From Cesiribacter andamanensis AMV16 (GTDB lineage: Bacteria; Bacteroidota; Bacteroidia; Cytophagales; Cyclobacteriaceae), in contig NZ_AODQ01000004.1 in the NCBI RefSeq assembly GCF_000348925.1, positions 23,273 to 87,272 on the forward strand: a stretch of DNA of 64,000 bases, read 5' to 3'. This document shows positions 27,896 to 37,900 of this stretch, one piece after another. The notes under the pieces are model-generated. The model was given only the letters and a program-made list of their open reading frames with translations, searched no databases and was not told where the DNA came from. The first letter of the stretch is position 1, and each line of letters starts with the position of its first letter. Both the position numbers and the translations under genes were made by a program.

Positions 27896-28771
27896 TTACA
27901 GGATATTCAGGCTCTGTTCCTTGATCTTCTCCAGCTCTTCCTTCATTTGCACCACCAGCAGCTGCACCGTGGCATCATTGGCCTTGGAGCCGATGGTGTT
28001 GATCTCCCGGCCAATCTCCTGGCCCAGAAAGCCCAGCTTTTTACCATTGGAGTCGGCCGATTTCAGGGTTTGCTCAAAGTAGTTGAGGTGCGTACGCAGG
28101 CGCACTTTTTCTTCGCTGATGTCCAGCTTTTCAATGTAGAAGAACATCTCCTGCTCCAGACGGTTGCGGTCCAGTTTCTCCAGAGACATCAGCTCCTCCA
28201 TTTTTTTCTCCAGCCGCTCCCGGATGCTGGCAATGCGCTCGCCATCTTTCTTCTCTACCTCCTGCAGCAGGCGGCTGATCTCGCTGGCATAGCCATGCAG
28301 CTTCATGCGCAGGGCATCTCCCTCCCGGGCCCTGAAGACATCGCACTGCTTTACCGCCATTCGGATGGTCTCGTGCATGAGCTGCCACTCCTCCTCCCCT
28401 ACCTCGGTTACGGGTGAACCGGCCACCTCGGGCTGCTGCAGGGCCAGGCGAAATAGATCATCATGGCTGGCGCCTACACTATCGGCCAGCTGCTGCAAGG
28501 TGCTATAGTAGTATGCAAAAAGCTCCTTGTTGTAATCTACATGCGTGCTGGACTGGCCCAGATGCTGCACCTCCACCACTACATTGGCCTTGCCGCGTAC
28601 CAGCAGGTGGCTGAGCAGGTTGCGCACTTCCATTTCGGCATCGGAGTAGGCTTTGGGCAGGCGCAGGTTCAGCTCCAGGTATTTGGAGTTAAGGGTTTTT
28701 ACCTCTGCGGTAATAAGTACGTTGTTGATTTCGGCCTGGGCTTTCCCATAGCCGGTCATTGATTTTAGCAT
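27896..28771 (-). CDS. yicC: YicC/YloC family endoribonuclease
   Basis: 291 residues, standard length. The N-terminal YicC_N domain opens with MLKSMTGYGKAQAEINN, the family signature, and contains VEVKTLNSKYLELNLRLP-like residues (VKTLNSKYLELNLRLPKA at about 24-41). The C-terminal DUF1732 domain (about 205-291) includes EEKVRLRTHLNYFEQTL and the ending GREINTIGSKANDATVQ. YicC of E. coli and YloC of Bacillus are hexameric RNases acting on small RNAs and mRNA. It stands alone on the minus strand. A -7-like sequence (TAGTTTTG on the minus strand, 28816-28809) lies 38 bases before the ATG, without a clear -33. Confidence 0.93.
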   Translation of the reverse strand: MLKSMTGYGKAQAEINNVLITAEVKTLNSKYLELNLRLPKAYSDAEMEVRNLLSHLLVRGKANVVVEVQHLGQSSTHVDYNKELFAYYYSTLQQLADSVGASHDDLFRLALQQPEVAGSPVTEVGEEEWQLMHETIRMAVKQCDVFRAREGDALRMKLHGYASEISRLLQEVEKKDGERIASIRERLEKKMEELMSLEKLDRNRLEQEMFFYIEKLDISEEKVRLRTHLNYFEQTLKSADSNGKKLGFLGQEIGREINTIGSKANDATVQLLVVQMKEELEKIKEQSLNIL

Positions 28772-28887
28772 GCGATCAGGTTGCGTTCAGAATGCGGTGC
28801 TTATCCCACAAAACTACTATTTATTTTGCTTACTTCTGTGCTGGAACTGCAGCTGTTGTTCAATTTACACCATCCCCCCATACAGTC

Positions 28888-28912
28888 AAAAGCCGGCTTT
28901 GAGCCGGCTTTT
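28888..28912 (-). terminator. Rho-independent terminator
   Basis: An 11-bp perfect stem (28888-28898 with 28902-28912) and a 3-base loop lie 11 bases past the stop of the minus-strand gene at 28923. On the minus strand the stem ends in four T. It could also protect yicC's promoter region from read-through. Confidence 0.8.
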
Positions 28913-28922
28913 TTTATGTTGC

Positions 28923-31900
28923 TTAGAAATCAAATCCCAGGGTCAGGTAATACCTGGCTTTGCCCGATTCATAATCTTCTACCGGCCAGGCCACATCAAA
29001 TTTGGCATAGTAGCCCAGCAGTACGGTACGCATGCCGGCACCATAGCCCGAGAGCCAGGGGTTGCGGTAATCGATCACCACAATATCAAAGCCGCTGCCC
29101 GTATCTGGAATTGGCCGGGTATTTACACTATTGGTTCTGTAGAAGGGCGGCTTGCCCGACCAGGACGAGCCAATGTCAAAGAAGCCTGTAAACTGCAGAT
29201 TACGGAAAAAATTAGAGGAAATAGGACCTCTATAGAAGTACTGCACCAGCGGAATGCGCAGCTCCAGGTTTAACAGGAGGGCATTGGTACCATACTGGGC
29301 GTTGTAATTAAAGCCGCGCATAGGGGTTACATACTCGTGGAAGAGCAGGTTGCGATCATCCTGATGGCGGAAACGGTTAGGATCGCTGGGCTGGTAGAAG
29401 GGGTCAAGGGGGTTGTTTTGCCGGCTGGTGCTGTTAAAGATCCAGTTGTCCATGCCGCCCATGATAAAGAGTGGCTGATTGGAGCCGGTAAAGCGTCCAT
29501 AATAGGCCCTGGCCGCCAGCGTAATCTCCCGGCTGATGGGCTGGTAATGCCGAATTTCGGCCGAGAGTTTGCCAAAGCTCATCTGTGATTCGGCCACTCC
29601 CAGCATATGCTCATAGCCCATTTTGGCACGGGTACCCCTAAAGAGGTTAAAGCCCTTAACCAGCGTATTGTCATATACAAACTGCAGGTGGCCACCCCCA
29701 TAAATGGTATTGGCCCGGGTAGTGCTCAGGCCGCCGGTGCTGCTGGTAGGGTCTACAGCCGGCAGGTAGGTGGTGGTGGCTACGGTAGGCCCGCCCTCCA
29801 GGCGGCTGCTGATGGAGAAGGGGTACGACATGCTCACCCGCCCCTTATTGAGCACAAACTTATCTTTTTCCACCCCGGGCAGCGGGCGCAGCACCACGCG
29901 CCGGTCTACACGCACGCGCCAGTCAATGAGGTTTTTCAGGTACTGATACTCCATAAAGAGATCGCCGCTGCGGTCCAGCCGGGCGAACACCCCGGCATAG
30001 ATCTTATGATTTTCCAGCAGGTCGTTCAGCTCCCCCTCGATCACAAATCCCAGGGCGCCGGCCCCAATACTGGCCCGCAGGGGGTCAAAGGCAATAGAGG
30101 TCACCAGGTTATTGATCATAAAGCGAGGCTCCATCTGAAAAGGCCCTTGTATGGGTTCCTTGCGGCGTGTTTGCCGGTAGGCGCTCAAGAAGGATGCGGT
30201 GCGGCGCTCGGGCTGCTGCTGGTTGGCGGCCGGATCGGCCGTACGCGGCGAGCTTGGGCTGGCAGAAGGCTCAAACACATAATTGTCGGTGTTGATCAGG
30301 CCGGGCTCCTCGGGCTCGGCTGCGGGCTGCCGGGTCTGGGTGGTATCCTGAGGCGTGAGGGCTGGCTGGCCGGCCAGCGTATCACGGGGCTGTGTGGGTT
30401 GAGCCAGGCTATCCTGTGCCGTAGCGGGGGTTTGTCTGGTACCTGGCCGCTGTGGCTGGGTGGTCTGCCCCTGCAGGCGACTCTGGTAATACTGGCGGGT
30501 TTGCAAAATGCCCTGCCGGCGGGTAGCCTTAGTAAAGCGGTTGGCGGCCAGATCCATACCCGGAATGTAGTGTACGCGCTCACTGCCTTCGCGCAGGGCT
30601 ACAAAGGCCAGTCCGCGGGTGCTGGTATTCAGTGAATAATCCAGGATGCTGGTGTAATAATTGGTAAGCTGGTTCAGCAGACTATCCTGCAGGTTGTAGC
30701 GAAACAGGTTGGTAATGCCCCGCTGATCGCTCAGAAAATAAATATTGCCCTGCCCATCTGCGGTAGGCATATAATTTTTGCCCAGCGAATTGGTCACCCG
30801 GGTAAGCACATTGCCGGTGGTATCTACATTAAAAATAAAGAGGTTGTAGGTATCAGAGATATCGCTAAGGGGTACCGTCTGGCGCCGGTTAAGTGTATCG
30901 GTGGTGCGGTTGGAGCTGAACAGAATGTTGTTGGAGCCGGGGATAAAGGTAGGGGTTACATCATCGAAACCGTCGTTGGTTACGGCCGTAAGGGAGCGGC
31001 GCTGCAGGCTGTAGAGGTAGATATCGTTGCGCCCTTCTTTTTCAGCGCTTAAGGCTACTACCCGCCCGTTTGGCGAAAAGGCAAAGCTGTTTACCTGGCT
31101 GATCTTACCAATGGTCTGGCGCTCATGGCGCTCATTGAGCACATTTACCAGGTAAAGGGTATAGAGCCCCTTGCGCACACTCATAACCCCCAGGTGGGTG
31201 CTGTCCTGCCAGTCTACCAGCGGTATGGTATCGTCGGTCTGCTGGTCCAGCACCCGGTAGCCGGTTTTTAGTACGGTGCGTATTTTGCCACTTTCCAGCT
31301 CTTTGATCTTGATGCTGTAGCGGCCTCTGAAATTTTCGGTATAGGCCAGGTAGCGTCCGTTAGGGCTTAGCGATACACTGTTGTGCAGCTGCAGGCCCGA
31401 GCGTTTTTCTGTTACAACAGAGGCCTCCTCGGGCACTGTGTAATCGCTTAGGGCATCCTGGGCATTGGAGAGGTAATAGGTTTGCCAGTTGTTGAGAAAC
31501 TGCCGGAAGGGCATGCCCAGCGTATTGGCAATGGCCATTTCTTCATTGCGGATGATGCGCGTATAGTTGAGAATGTTTGAGATGTTGGAGCGGCCGTGTT
31601 TCTCGGCAATGTAGGTCCAGATGGACTGGCCGATGAGGGCAGCCTGCTGGCCCTGCAGTTTATTGAGGCGGGACGCCCGGCCATCCAGAAATTCATCCCG
31701 CAGGTAATCGTCCATAGGCATGCCCCAGCCATAGGCCACATAGCGGGCGGCGCCCTCCAGAAACCACTCGGGCAGGCTCATCAGGTAAGTATTCTGAAAA
31801 ATATCGGAAAGGCTGCCCCCAAACATCATGTCCATGAGCAGCATGCCCGATACGCGCAGCACCAGCTCGCTTTTAAACTCCTGCAGTGTACCGGGAAAGG

Positions 31901-32276
31901 CAATCTCTACCTGCGATTTTACAAAATTGGTCTGCCCGCCTACGGTAAAGGGGTTCTCGTTTACGCCCACATTGCTTTGCTGCATATCGGCCATGGAGTT
32001 GTAGAGAAACACCTTGGTCTTGGAATAGGGCGCATAGCCCAGCACATCGGTGATGCGGTCATACTCATCCTCAATGTAGCGGGCCGTAAGCTTGGCCAGC
32101 TCCTGCCCGTCGTCGTAAAAGTAAATATCGAAATTGCTGGTGCTGTAGAGGCGCCAGTTAAATTCTTTATGCTGCAGACGGTTCTTGCCAAAAGTAGCTT
32201 TGGTAAGTTGTGCCGGCGATGCAAAGGGGAGCAGCAGACAGGATAGCGCCAGCAGCGTACGGGTAAAAATAGACAT
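28923..32276 (-). CDS. Outer-membrane protein: peptidase MA-like, beta-propeller and barrel domains
   Basis: 1117 residues with a signal peptide (LLALSCLLLPFASPAQ). Three regions are visible. Residues about 35-260 resemble a gluzincin-like peptidase MA domain (FDIYFYDDGQELAKL, then LPEWFLEGAARYVAYGW), but the zinc motif HExxH is absent: the place has ELVLRVSGMLLMDMM. Residues about 285-590 are WD40-like PD40 propeller repeats (LSPNGRYLAYTENFRGR, FSPNGRVVALSAEKEGR, FIPGSNNILFSSNRT). After a Thr/Gln/Pro-rich linker (about 610-700) comes a surface-antigen (BamA/TamA-like) barrel ending in RYYLTLGFDF. Databases often call such proteins translocation protein TolB, but this is not TolB. It is probably an outer-membrane protein with a large periplasmic part; its role is unknown. 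Confidence 0.75.
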   Translation of the reverse strand: MSIFTRTLLALSCLLLPFASPAQLTKATFGKNRLQHKEFNWRLYSTSNFDIYFYDDGQELAKLTARYIEDEYDRITDVLGYAPYSKTKVFLYNSMADMQQSNVGVNENPFTVGGQTNFVKSQVEIAFPGTLQEFKSELVLRVSGMLLMDMMFGGSLSDIFQNTYLMSLPEWFLEGAARYVAYGWGMPMDDYLRDEFLDGRASRLNKLQGQQAALIGQSIWTYIAEKHGRSNISNILNYTRIIRNEEMAIANTLGMPFRQFLNNWQTYYLSNAQDALSDYTVPEEASVVTEKRSGLQLHNSVSLSPNGRYLAYTENFRGRYSIKIKELESGKIRTVLKTGYRVLDQQTDDTIPLVDWQDSTHLGVMSVRKGLYTLYLVNVLNERHERQTIGKISQVNSFAFSPNGRVVALSAEKEGRNDIYLYSLQRRSLTAVTNDGFDDVTPTFIPGSNNILFSSNRTTDTLNRRQTVPLSDISDTYNLFIFNVDTTGNVLTRVTNSLGKNYMPTADGQGNIYFLSDQRGITNLFRYNLQDSLLNQLTNYYTSILDYSLNTSTRGLAFVALREGSERVHYIPGMDLAANRFTKATRRQGILQTRQYYQSRLQGQTTQPQRPGTRQTPATAQDSLAQPTQPRDTLAGQPALTPQDTTQTRQPAAEPEEPGLINTDNYVFEPSASPSSPRTADPAANQQQPERRTASFLSAYRQTRRKEPIQGPFQMEPRFMINNLVTSIAFDPLRASIGAGALGFVIEGELNDLLENHKIYAGVFARLDRSGDLFMEYQYLKNLIDWRVRVDRRVVLRPLPGVEKDKFVLNKGRVSMSYPFSISSRLEGGPTVATTTYLPAVDPTSSTGGLSTTRANTIYGGGHLQFVYDNTLVKGFNLFRGTRAKMGYEHMLGVAESQMSFGKLSAEIRHYQPISREITLAARAYYGRFTGSNQPLFIMGGMDNWIFNSTSRQNNPLDPFYQPSDPNRFRHQDDRNLLFHEYVTPMRGFNYNAQYGTNALLLNLELRIPLVQYFYRGPISSNFFRNLQFTGFFDIGSSWSGKPPFYRTNSVNTRPIPDTGSGFDIVVIDYRNPWLSGYGAGMRTVLLGYYAKFDVAWPVEDYESGKARYYLTLGFDF

Positions 32277-32301
32277 AGGCCTTATCTGGAGGGCAAGTGT
32301 T

Positions 32302-33354
32302 CTAATATAACGAATAAAACCGCTTAATACTTATTTCTGTTGCCAGTTCTGTACCATTTTTCAGGTGATCAGCCAACAATTCTGCACAATAGGGAGCCAG
32401 GCTAACGCCCTTGGTACCTAATCCATTAAAAACATAGAGTCCGGGCAGCTCCGGATGGGCGCCCAGCACCGGCCTGCGGTCTTTGGTAGCCGGCCGAATG
32501 CCCACCTGCTGCTCCAGCACCTGCCAGGGCATGGCTACCAGCGCCCCCAGCTTTTCTTCTATCTCGGCCCGGCCTCTGGGGTCGGGCTCCAGGCTCAGGT
32601 CCTGATGGTTGTAAGTAGAGCCTGCCCGGTAGCGCCCACCGCCCAGGGGCACCATAAACACCCCCCGGTTGGGGATAAAGGGAAACTCCTCCCCGGTCTG
32701 CAGCAGCAGCACATCGCCCTTTACCGGCCGCAGCGGCAGCCACTGCCAGTAGCGGCTCTGCAGCTGGGCGGTGCCGGTACAATATACCAGCTTATCGGCC
32801 TCAACATCCCGATACCGTACCCCCTGGGGCAGTAGCTCCAGCTCCTCTTCGGCAAAGGCATCGGCCCTAAAGGCGCCCTGTTGCTGCAGGTAAGCCCGCC
32901 AGCTATCCAGCAGCAGCGGAATGTCCAGCCAGCCGGTTTGCCTGAGCATAAGGCCCCCAAAGGGGTTGATCAGCTGGGGACTATGGATTGGCCCGTCTTC
33001 TATGCGCTCGATGTAGGGGGCATAGGCCGGATCGCTCCAGCGGCCGTGCCAGTCGTTCTTTTCGGCAATGGACACAAAGGGGCGGTAGAGTGGCATGGGG
33101 TGCAAAAAGCGCTGGCCGGTAAGCTCCTCCAGCGCCTGGTAGGCCTGCTCTACCAGGGGAAAAAGCCGGTCGGCCCACCAGGTCTTGACCATCTGCCGTC
33201 CGGTAATGGGGTTGTACAGGCCGGCAGCAATGCGGCTTGAGGCGGTAAGCTGCGGCTGATCAAGCACCAGCACGCTCAGCCCCCGCTGGCGTAACTGGTA
33301 CGACAGCAAGGTTCCGGCCAGGCCCTGGCCAATCAGCAGCACATCTACCTTCAT
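32302..33354 (-). CDS. FAD-dependent oxidoreductase (DAO family)
   Basis: 350 residues from the ATG at 33354; the frame is open further upstream, but the dinucleotide fold starts right at this Met (MKVDVLLIGQGLAGTLLS). The GxGxxG motif and the following acidic residue (VLVLDQ) mark an FAD-binding Rossmann fold. The C-terminal region contains GLYVFNGLGTKGVSLAPY, the second FAD-contact motif of D-amino-acid oxidase and sarcosine oxidase type enzymes. Related Bacteroidetes proteins are annotated as FAD-binding or MnmC-like oxidoreductases; the substrate is unknown. It is transcribed away from the hydrolase at 33425 from a shared 70-base spacer. On the minus strand this spacer contains TAATTTTG, a -7-like element. 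Confidence 0.85.
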   Translation of the reverse strand: MKVDVLLIGQGLAGTLLSYQLRQRGLSVLVLDQPQLTASSRIAAGLYNPITGRQMVKTWWADRLFPLVEQAYQALEELTGQRFLHPMPLYRPFVSIAEKNDWHGRWSDPAYAPYIERIEDGPIHSPQLINPFGGLMLRQTGWLDIPLLLDSWRAYLQQQGAFRADAFAEEELELLPQGVRYRDVEADKLVYCTGTAQLQSRYWQWLPLRPVKGDVLLLQTGEEFPFIPNRGVFMVPLGGGRYRAGSTYNHQDLSLEPDPRGRAEIEEKLGALVAMPWQVLEQQVGIRPATKDRRPVLGAHPELPGLYVFNGLGTKGVSLAPYCAELLADHLKNGTELATEISIKRFYSLY

Positions 33355-33424
33355 AGGGCGAAAGAAAACAATTAAGGGTGGTAAATAGTCAAAATTAAGT
33401 ACATTTTTGCAAAAAACGAGCCGC

Positions 33425-34063
33425 ATGATCCAGGTACAAAGCTTTACCTTCAATCCCTTTGCCGAAAACACCTTTGTGCTCTATGATGACGAAAGCCTGG
33501 AGGCCGCCATCATCGATCCGGGCTGCTACGAGCCTGAGGAGCAGGAGCAGCTGCAGGCTTTTATTGAGCAAAAAGGCCTTACCCCCACCCTGCTGCTCAA
33601 TACGCACTGCCACATTGATCATGTGCTGGGCAACTGGTTTGTGAAAAAGACCTGGAAGCTCCCCCTGCAGATTCACCGGCTGGATGAGCAGGTGCTGCGC
33701 GCTGTGCCTACCTATGCCCCCATGTACGGTTTCTCCCGCTACCAGCCCACCGAGGCCGATGCCTACCTGGAGGAAGGACAGGAGCTAAAACTGGGCGCCC
33801 ACGCACTCAGCATCTTGTTTGTACCGGGCCATGCCCCCGGCCATGTAGTGTTCTGGCAGCAGGAGCAAAAATTCTGTATTGGGGGAGATTGCCTGTTTAA
33901 TGGCAGCATTGGCCGCACCGACCTGCCCGGCGGCGACCATGATACCCTCATCAAAAATATTCGGGAAAAGCTGTTTACCCTGCCCGACGATACCACCGTG
34001 TACTGCGGCCATGGCCCTGCCACCAGCATCGGCCATGAAAAAAAGCACAATCCCTTCTTTTAA
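33425..34063 (+). CDS. MBL-fold metallo-hydrolase
   Basis: 212 residues from the ATG at 33425. Metallo-beta-lactamase fold hydrolase of the glyoxalase II-like (YcbL) group. The zinc motif is NTHCHIDHVLGN (His61, His63, Asp65, His66). Later ligands are visible in FVPGHAPGHVVFW, GGDCLFNGSIGRTDLPGGD and TVYCGHGPATSIGHEK. The length is that of the short form lacking the extra C-terminal domain of true glyoxalase II. It may act on S-D-lactoylglutathione-like or other thioesters, but the substrate is not shown by the sequence. The pssA gene follows after 12 bases. Confidence 0.88.
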   Translation: MIQVQSFTFNPFAENTFVLYDDESLEAAIIDPGCYEPEEQEQLQAFIEQKGLTPTLLLNTHCHIDHVLGNWFVKKTWKLPLQIHRLDEQVLRAVPTYAPMYGFSRYQPTEADAYLEEGQELKLGAHALSILFVPGHAPGHVVFWQQEQKFCIGGDCLFNGSIGRTDLPGGDHDTLIKNIREKLFTLPDDTTVYCGHGPATSIGHEKKHNPFF

Positions 34064-34075
34064 CCCCCCTAGTCA

Positions 34076-34828
34076 GTGAGCATACGCCATTACATTCCCA
34101 ATGCCCTTACGTGCAGCAACCTGGTGTGCGGCTGCCTGGGCCTGGTAGCCGTGCTGGAAGGCAAGCTGATCTGGGCCCCTTACCTGATCTGGCTGGCCGG
34201 CCTGTTTGATTTTCTGGATGGCTTTGCCGCCCGCCAGCTGAAGGTAAGCTCTCCCATAGGGGGTGAGCTAGACTCCCTGGCCGATATGGTAACCTTTGGC
34301 GTGCTGCCTTCCATGCTCCTGTTTGTGATGCTGCGGGAGCCAAACCTGGCCGGACTGGAGATGGCGGGTATTGATATGGCTAGCTGGGACCTGCCTGGCA
34401 TGACGATGCCCGGCTGGGTGCCCTACCTGGCCTTTGTGGTAGCTGTTTTCTCGGCCCTGCGCCTGGCCAAATTCAATGTAGATACGCGCCAGACCACCAG
34501 CTTTATAGGGGTGCCAACGCCGGCCAATGCGCTGCTCATCAGTTCCTTTCCACTCATTGTGCAGCAGCAGCCCGACTGGAGCTTTATCTGGCACCCGGCC
34601 TTTCTGCTGGCCGTAGCCTTTGGTATGTCGTTTTTGCTGGTAGCCGAAATTCCCCTCTTTGCCCTTAAATTCAAGGACTTTAGCTGGCAGGGCAACCGCA
34701 TCAAATATATCTTTCTGCTGCTTTCGGTGCTATTGATAATTTTCTTCAAATTTGTGGCAATCCCGCTCATTATTTTACTGTACGTTTTTCTATCCCTGCT
34801 CACAAAAGAGCCGGAAGTTGTGCGCTGA
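34076..34828 (+). CDS. pssA: CDP-diacylglycerol-serine O-phosphatidyltransferase
   Basis: 250 residues, beginning with GTG at 34076. It makes phosphatidylserine from CDP-diacylglycerol and serine, the precursor of phosphatidylethanolamine. The CDP-alcohol phosphatidyltransferase motif is complete: Asp45, Asp48, Gly49, Ala52, Arg53, Gly62, Asp66 and Asp70 (LFDFLDGFAARQ and GGELDSLADM), fitting D-x2-DG-x2-AR-x8-G-x3-D-x3-D. About six to eight membrane helices are predicted, and NALTCSNLVCGCLGL near the N-terminus is typical of PssA subclass II. It is preceded by the hydrolase and followed by porU 124 bases later. Confidence 0.92.
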   Translation: MSIRHYIPNALTCSNLVCGCLGLVAVLEGKLIWAPYLIWLAGLFDFLDGFAARQLKVSSPIGGELDSLADMVTFGVLPSMLLFVMLREPNLAGLEMAGIDMASWDLPGMTMPGWVPYLAFVVAVFSALRLAKFNVDTRQTTSFIGVPTPANALLISSFPLIVQQQPDWSFIWHPAFLLAVAFGMSFLLVAEIPLFALKFKDFSWQGNRIKYIFLLLSVLLIIFFKFVAIPLIILLYVFLSLLTKEPEVVR

Positions 34829-34952
34829 GCGTCGACAAGCTGCTGCCACTATACAATACCCCCTGCCCCGGGGCGTTGAAACAGGCAGTACCCCGGCCGG
34901 GGAACCACTGCGGCACAACTGCCGTTTTACCACTAGTCCTGTAAAACAGTCT

Positions 34953-37900
34953 ATGCCCTGGCGAGTACTCTTTCTCCTCATTTGCTGCCTCTGCCTCAGC
35001 GTGCCCCTTGTAGCGCAGCAGCAGAGTATTCTGGCAGAAGGGAGCTGGTACCGGCTGGGCGTTACCGAATCCGGCGTTTACCGCCTATCCACCACCTATC
35101 TGCGTCAGCATGGCATTTTGCCCGAAGGGGCCGATCCGCGCCTGCTGCAGATCCGGGGCTGGGGTGGCGGCATGCTGCCCGAACCCATTGCCAGCCCCCG
35201 CCCGCAGGACCTGCCCCAACTGGCTATTGAGGTGCAGGGCGAAGAAAAGGGCCGGCTGAGCGAGGGTGATTTTGTACTCTTCTACGCCCAGGGACCTGAT
35301 CTTCTGCAATACGATCCCGGCAGCGGCTGGTATACCCATCAAAAGAATATCTATTCCGATACAGCCTACTACTTTATCGGCCTGGGGCCTGAGCCCGGCC
35401 TGCGCATCGGCCAGTTACCAAACCTGGGCCACAGCCTGCCGCTTATTACCAGCCATGAAGGTGTAGACGTCTACGAAAAAGACGAGGTAAACCTGATTCA
35501 GTCGGGCCGCCGCTGGTTTAGCGATGGCTTTGGCTACACCCCCAGCCGCAGCTATACCACCCGCCTGCAGGAACTTACGGCCGGCACCCTGCGCCTGCAA
35601 ACGGTCTTTGTCAATGCCCATGAAAGTGCGGTTACCTTTAGTGTGCGCCTGGCCGGCCAGCCTGTGCAAAGCCTGCAGCTGCGGGGTGTAGATCCCTACC
35701 AGTATGCCAATAAGGGCTGGATTGGAGAAGAAAAGACCCAGATTGCCAGCAGCTCGCTACCGGCTGCAACCTCTCCCCTACCCCTTGAAATTTCCCTGAC
35801 CGGCAGCACCAGCGGCAACCGGGCCTACCTGGACTATTACCTCCTGCAGGCCCCCGTTCGCCTGCGCTACCGCGCTGCCCCCCTGCACTTTCTGGCGCCT
35901 CAAAGCCTGCAGCACCCCAGCGTTACCTATCAGCTGGCCGATGCTCCGGCCGGCCTGCGGGTGTGGGACATCACCAGCCCAGAGGCCCCTATGCTGCAGC
36001 ACAGCAGCCAGCAGGGGGGAGCACTCCTGTTTGGCGCCGCCAGCAGCCAGCTGCGCAGCTATATTGCTTTTGCGCCCGCCACTGCGCCGGAGCCCCGCTT
36101 TGCGGGCAGAATTGCCAATCAAAACCTGCGGGCCGATCTGCAGCCCGAGCTGGTGATCATCAGCCACCCCAGCCTGCTGGCAGAGGCCCGGCGCCTGGCG
36201 GCCTTTCGGCAAAGCCACGATGGGCTGAGCACCAAGGTGGTTACGCCTCAGCAGGTCTACAACGAGTTTTCTTCGGGCCGGCAGGATGTTACCGCCATCC
36301 GGGATTATATGCGCCACCTCTATGTGCAGGGCGGGGGCCGGCTGCGCTACCTGCTGCTCTTTGGCAAGGGCTATTATGATTACAAGGGCCGCACCCCCCA
36401 GAACTACAACCTGGTGCCCCTGTACGAGTCCTACAACTCTACCCACCCCATCAGCAGCTGGGCATCCGATGATTTTTATGGCTTTCTGGAAGATGGGGAG
36501 GGAGATTGGGTGGAAAGTGAAAGTGGCAACCAGTCACTGGAGATTGGCATTGGCCGACTGCCCGTAATCACCCCCGCCGAAGCCAAAGAGGTGGTGGACA
36601 AACTGATTGCCTACAGCAGCGAGCCTTCCGGGCTGGGCGGCTGGCGGCAGCGCATTCTGTTTGTAGCCGATGACGATGACGGCAATGTGCACCAGCTGGA
36701 TGCCGAGCGGCTCTCCCGCCTGGCTCAGGGGGCCTCTACCCCCTTTAACCTGCGCAAGCTCTATCTTGATGCCTTCCCTAAGCTGATCACCCCCAATAGC
36801 CAGACGGCACCTGCTGCCCGCGATGCCCTGCTGCAGGCACTGGATCAGGGCGCCCTGATTGTGAACTATACCGGGCATGGCAGCCGGGACTTTTGGGCCG
36901 CCGAGCGCATCTTTTCCAAAAGCCTGGCCGAAGGACTGAAAAACAAGGACCGCCTGCCGCTGATTGTGACCGCCACCTGCGAGTTTGGCCTGCACGATGG
37001 GCCCATTCGCTCCGGTGCCGAAGCGCTGCTGCTCAATCCCCGGGGGGGCGCCATTGGCCTGCTCACCACCTCCCGCCCGGTGTTTTCGCATACCAATTTT
37101 CAGATCAACAGCGCCTTCTATGCCAATGCACTGCCACAGAAAGCCAGCGAGCAACTGCGCCTGGGCGATATCATGCGCCGCACCAAAAATGAGGGGGTAC
37201 CCGGCAGTGGCATTAACAACCGCAACTTTGTGTTGCTGGGCGACCCCTCCCTGCAGCTGGCTTATCCGCGCCAGCCGGCAGTAGTTACGGCCATCAGCAG
37301 TGCCAGTGGCGCTACCGATACGCTCAGAGCCTATGAAGAGCTCCTGATTACGGGCAGCATCCTGCGGGCCGACAGCAGCCTGGATGAAAACTTTACCGGC
37401 AGCCTGCTGGCTACGGTGTATGATAAAAGTGATGAGTTGAGCACCCTTGGCCAGACGGCACCCCCCATACAGTACACCCAGCGCCAGAATGTGCTCTTCA
37501 GGGGTGAAACCCGGGTAACGGCAGGCCGCTTCAGCATTGCCATGGTGGTGCCCAAAAACATTCGCTATGAGCTGGGAGCCGGCCGCATTGAGCTCTATGC
37601 CACCCATGCCGATGGCAGGCGCGATGCCGGCGGCGCTATTGAAACCATCCTGGTGGGGGGCAGCGCTCCTGCCTTTACCCCTGACCGTACGCCCCCCAGC
37701 ATTCAGCTGTACCTGAATGACACCACCTTTGTATCCGGCAATCCGGTAGGAAGAGAGGCCCTGCTGCTGGCACGTCTGCAGGATCTCAACGGCATTAGTA
37801 TTTCCTATACCGGCATGGGCCAAAACCTGGAAGCGGTGCTGAACGATACCCTTACTTGGGTACTGAATGACTATTACACCAGTGTAGGGGGCGATTATCG

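Noticed and set aside
33355..33471. Upstream extension of the FAD oxidoreductase
   Set aside because: It crosses the divergent spacer and the neighbouring hydrolase start; the Rossmann motif begins at the ATG of 33354.
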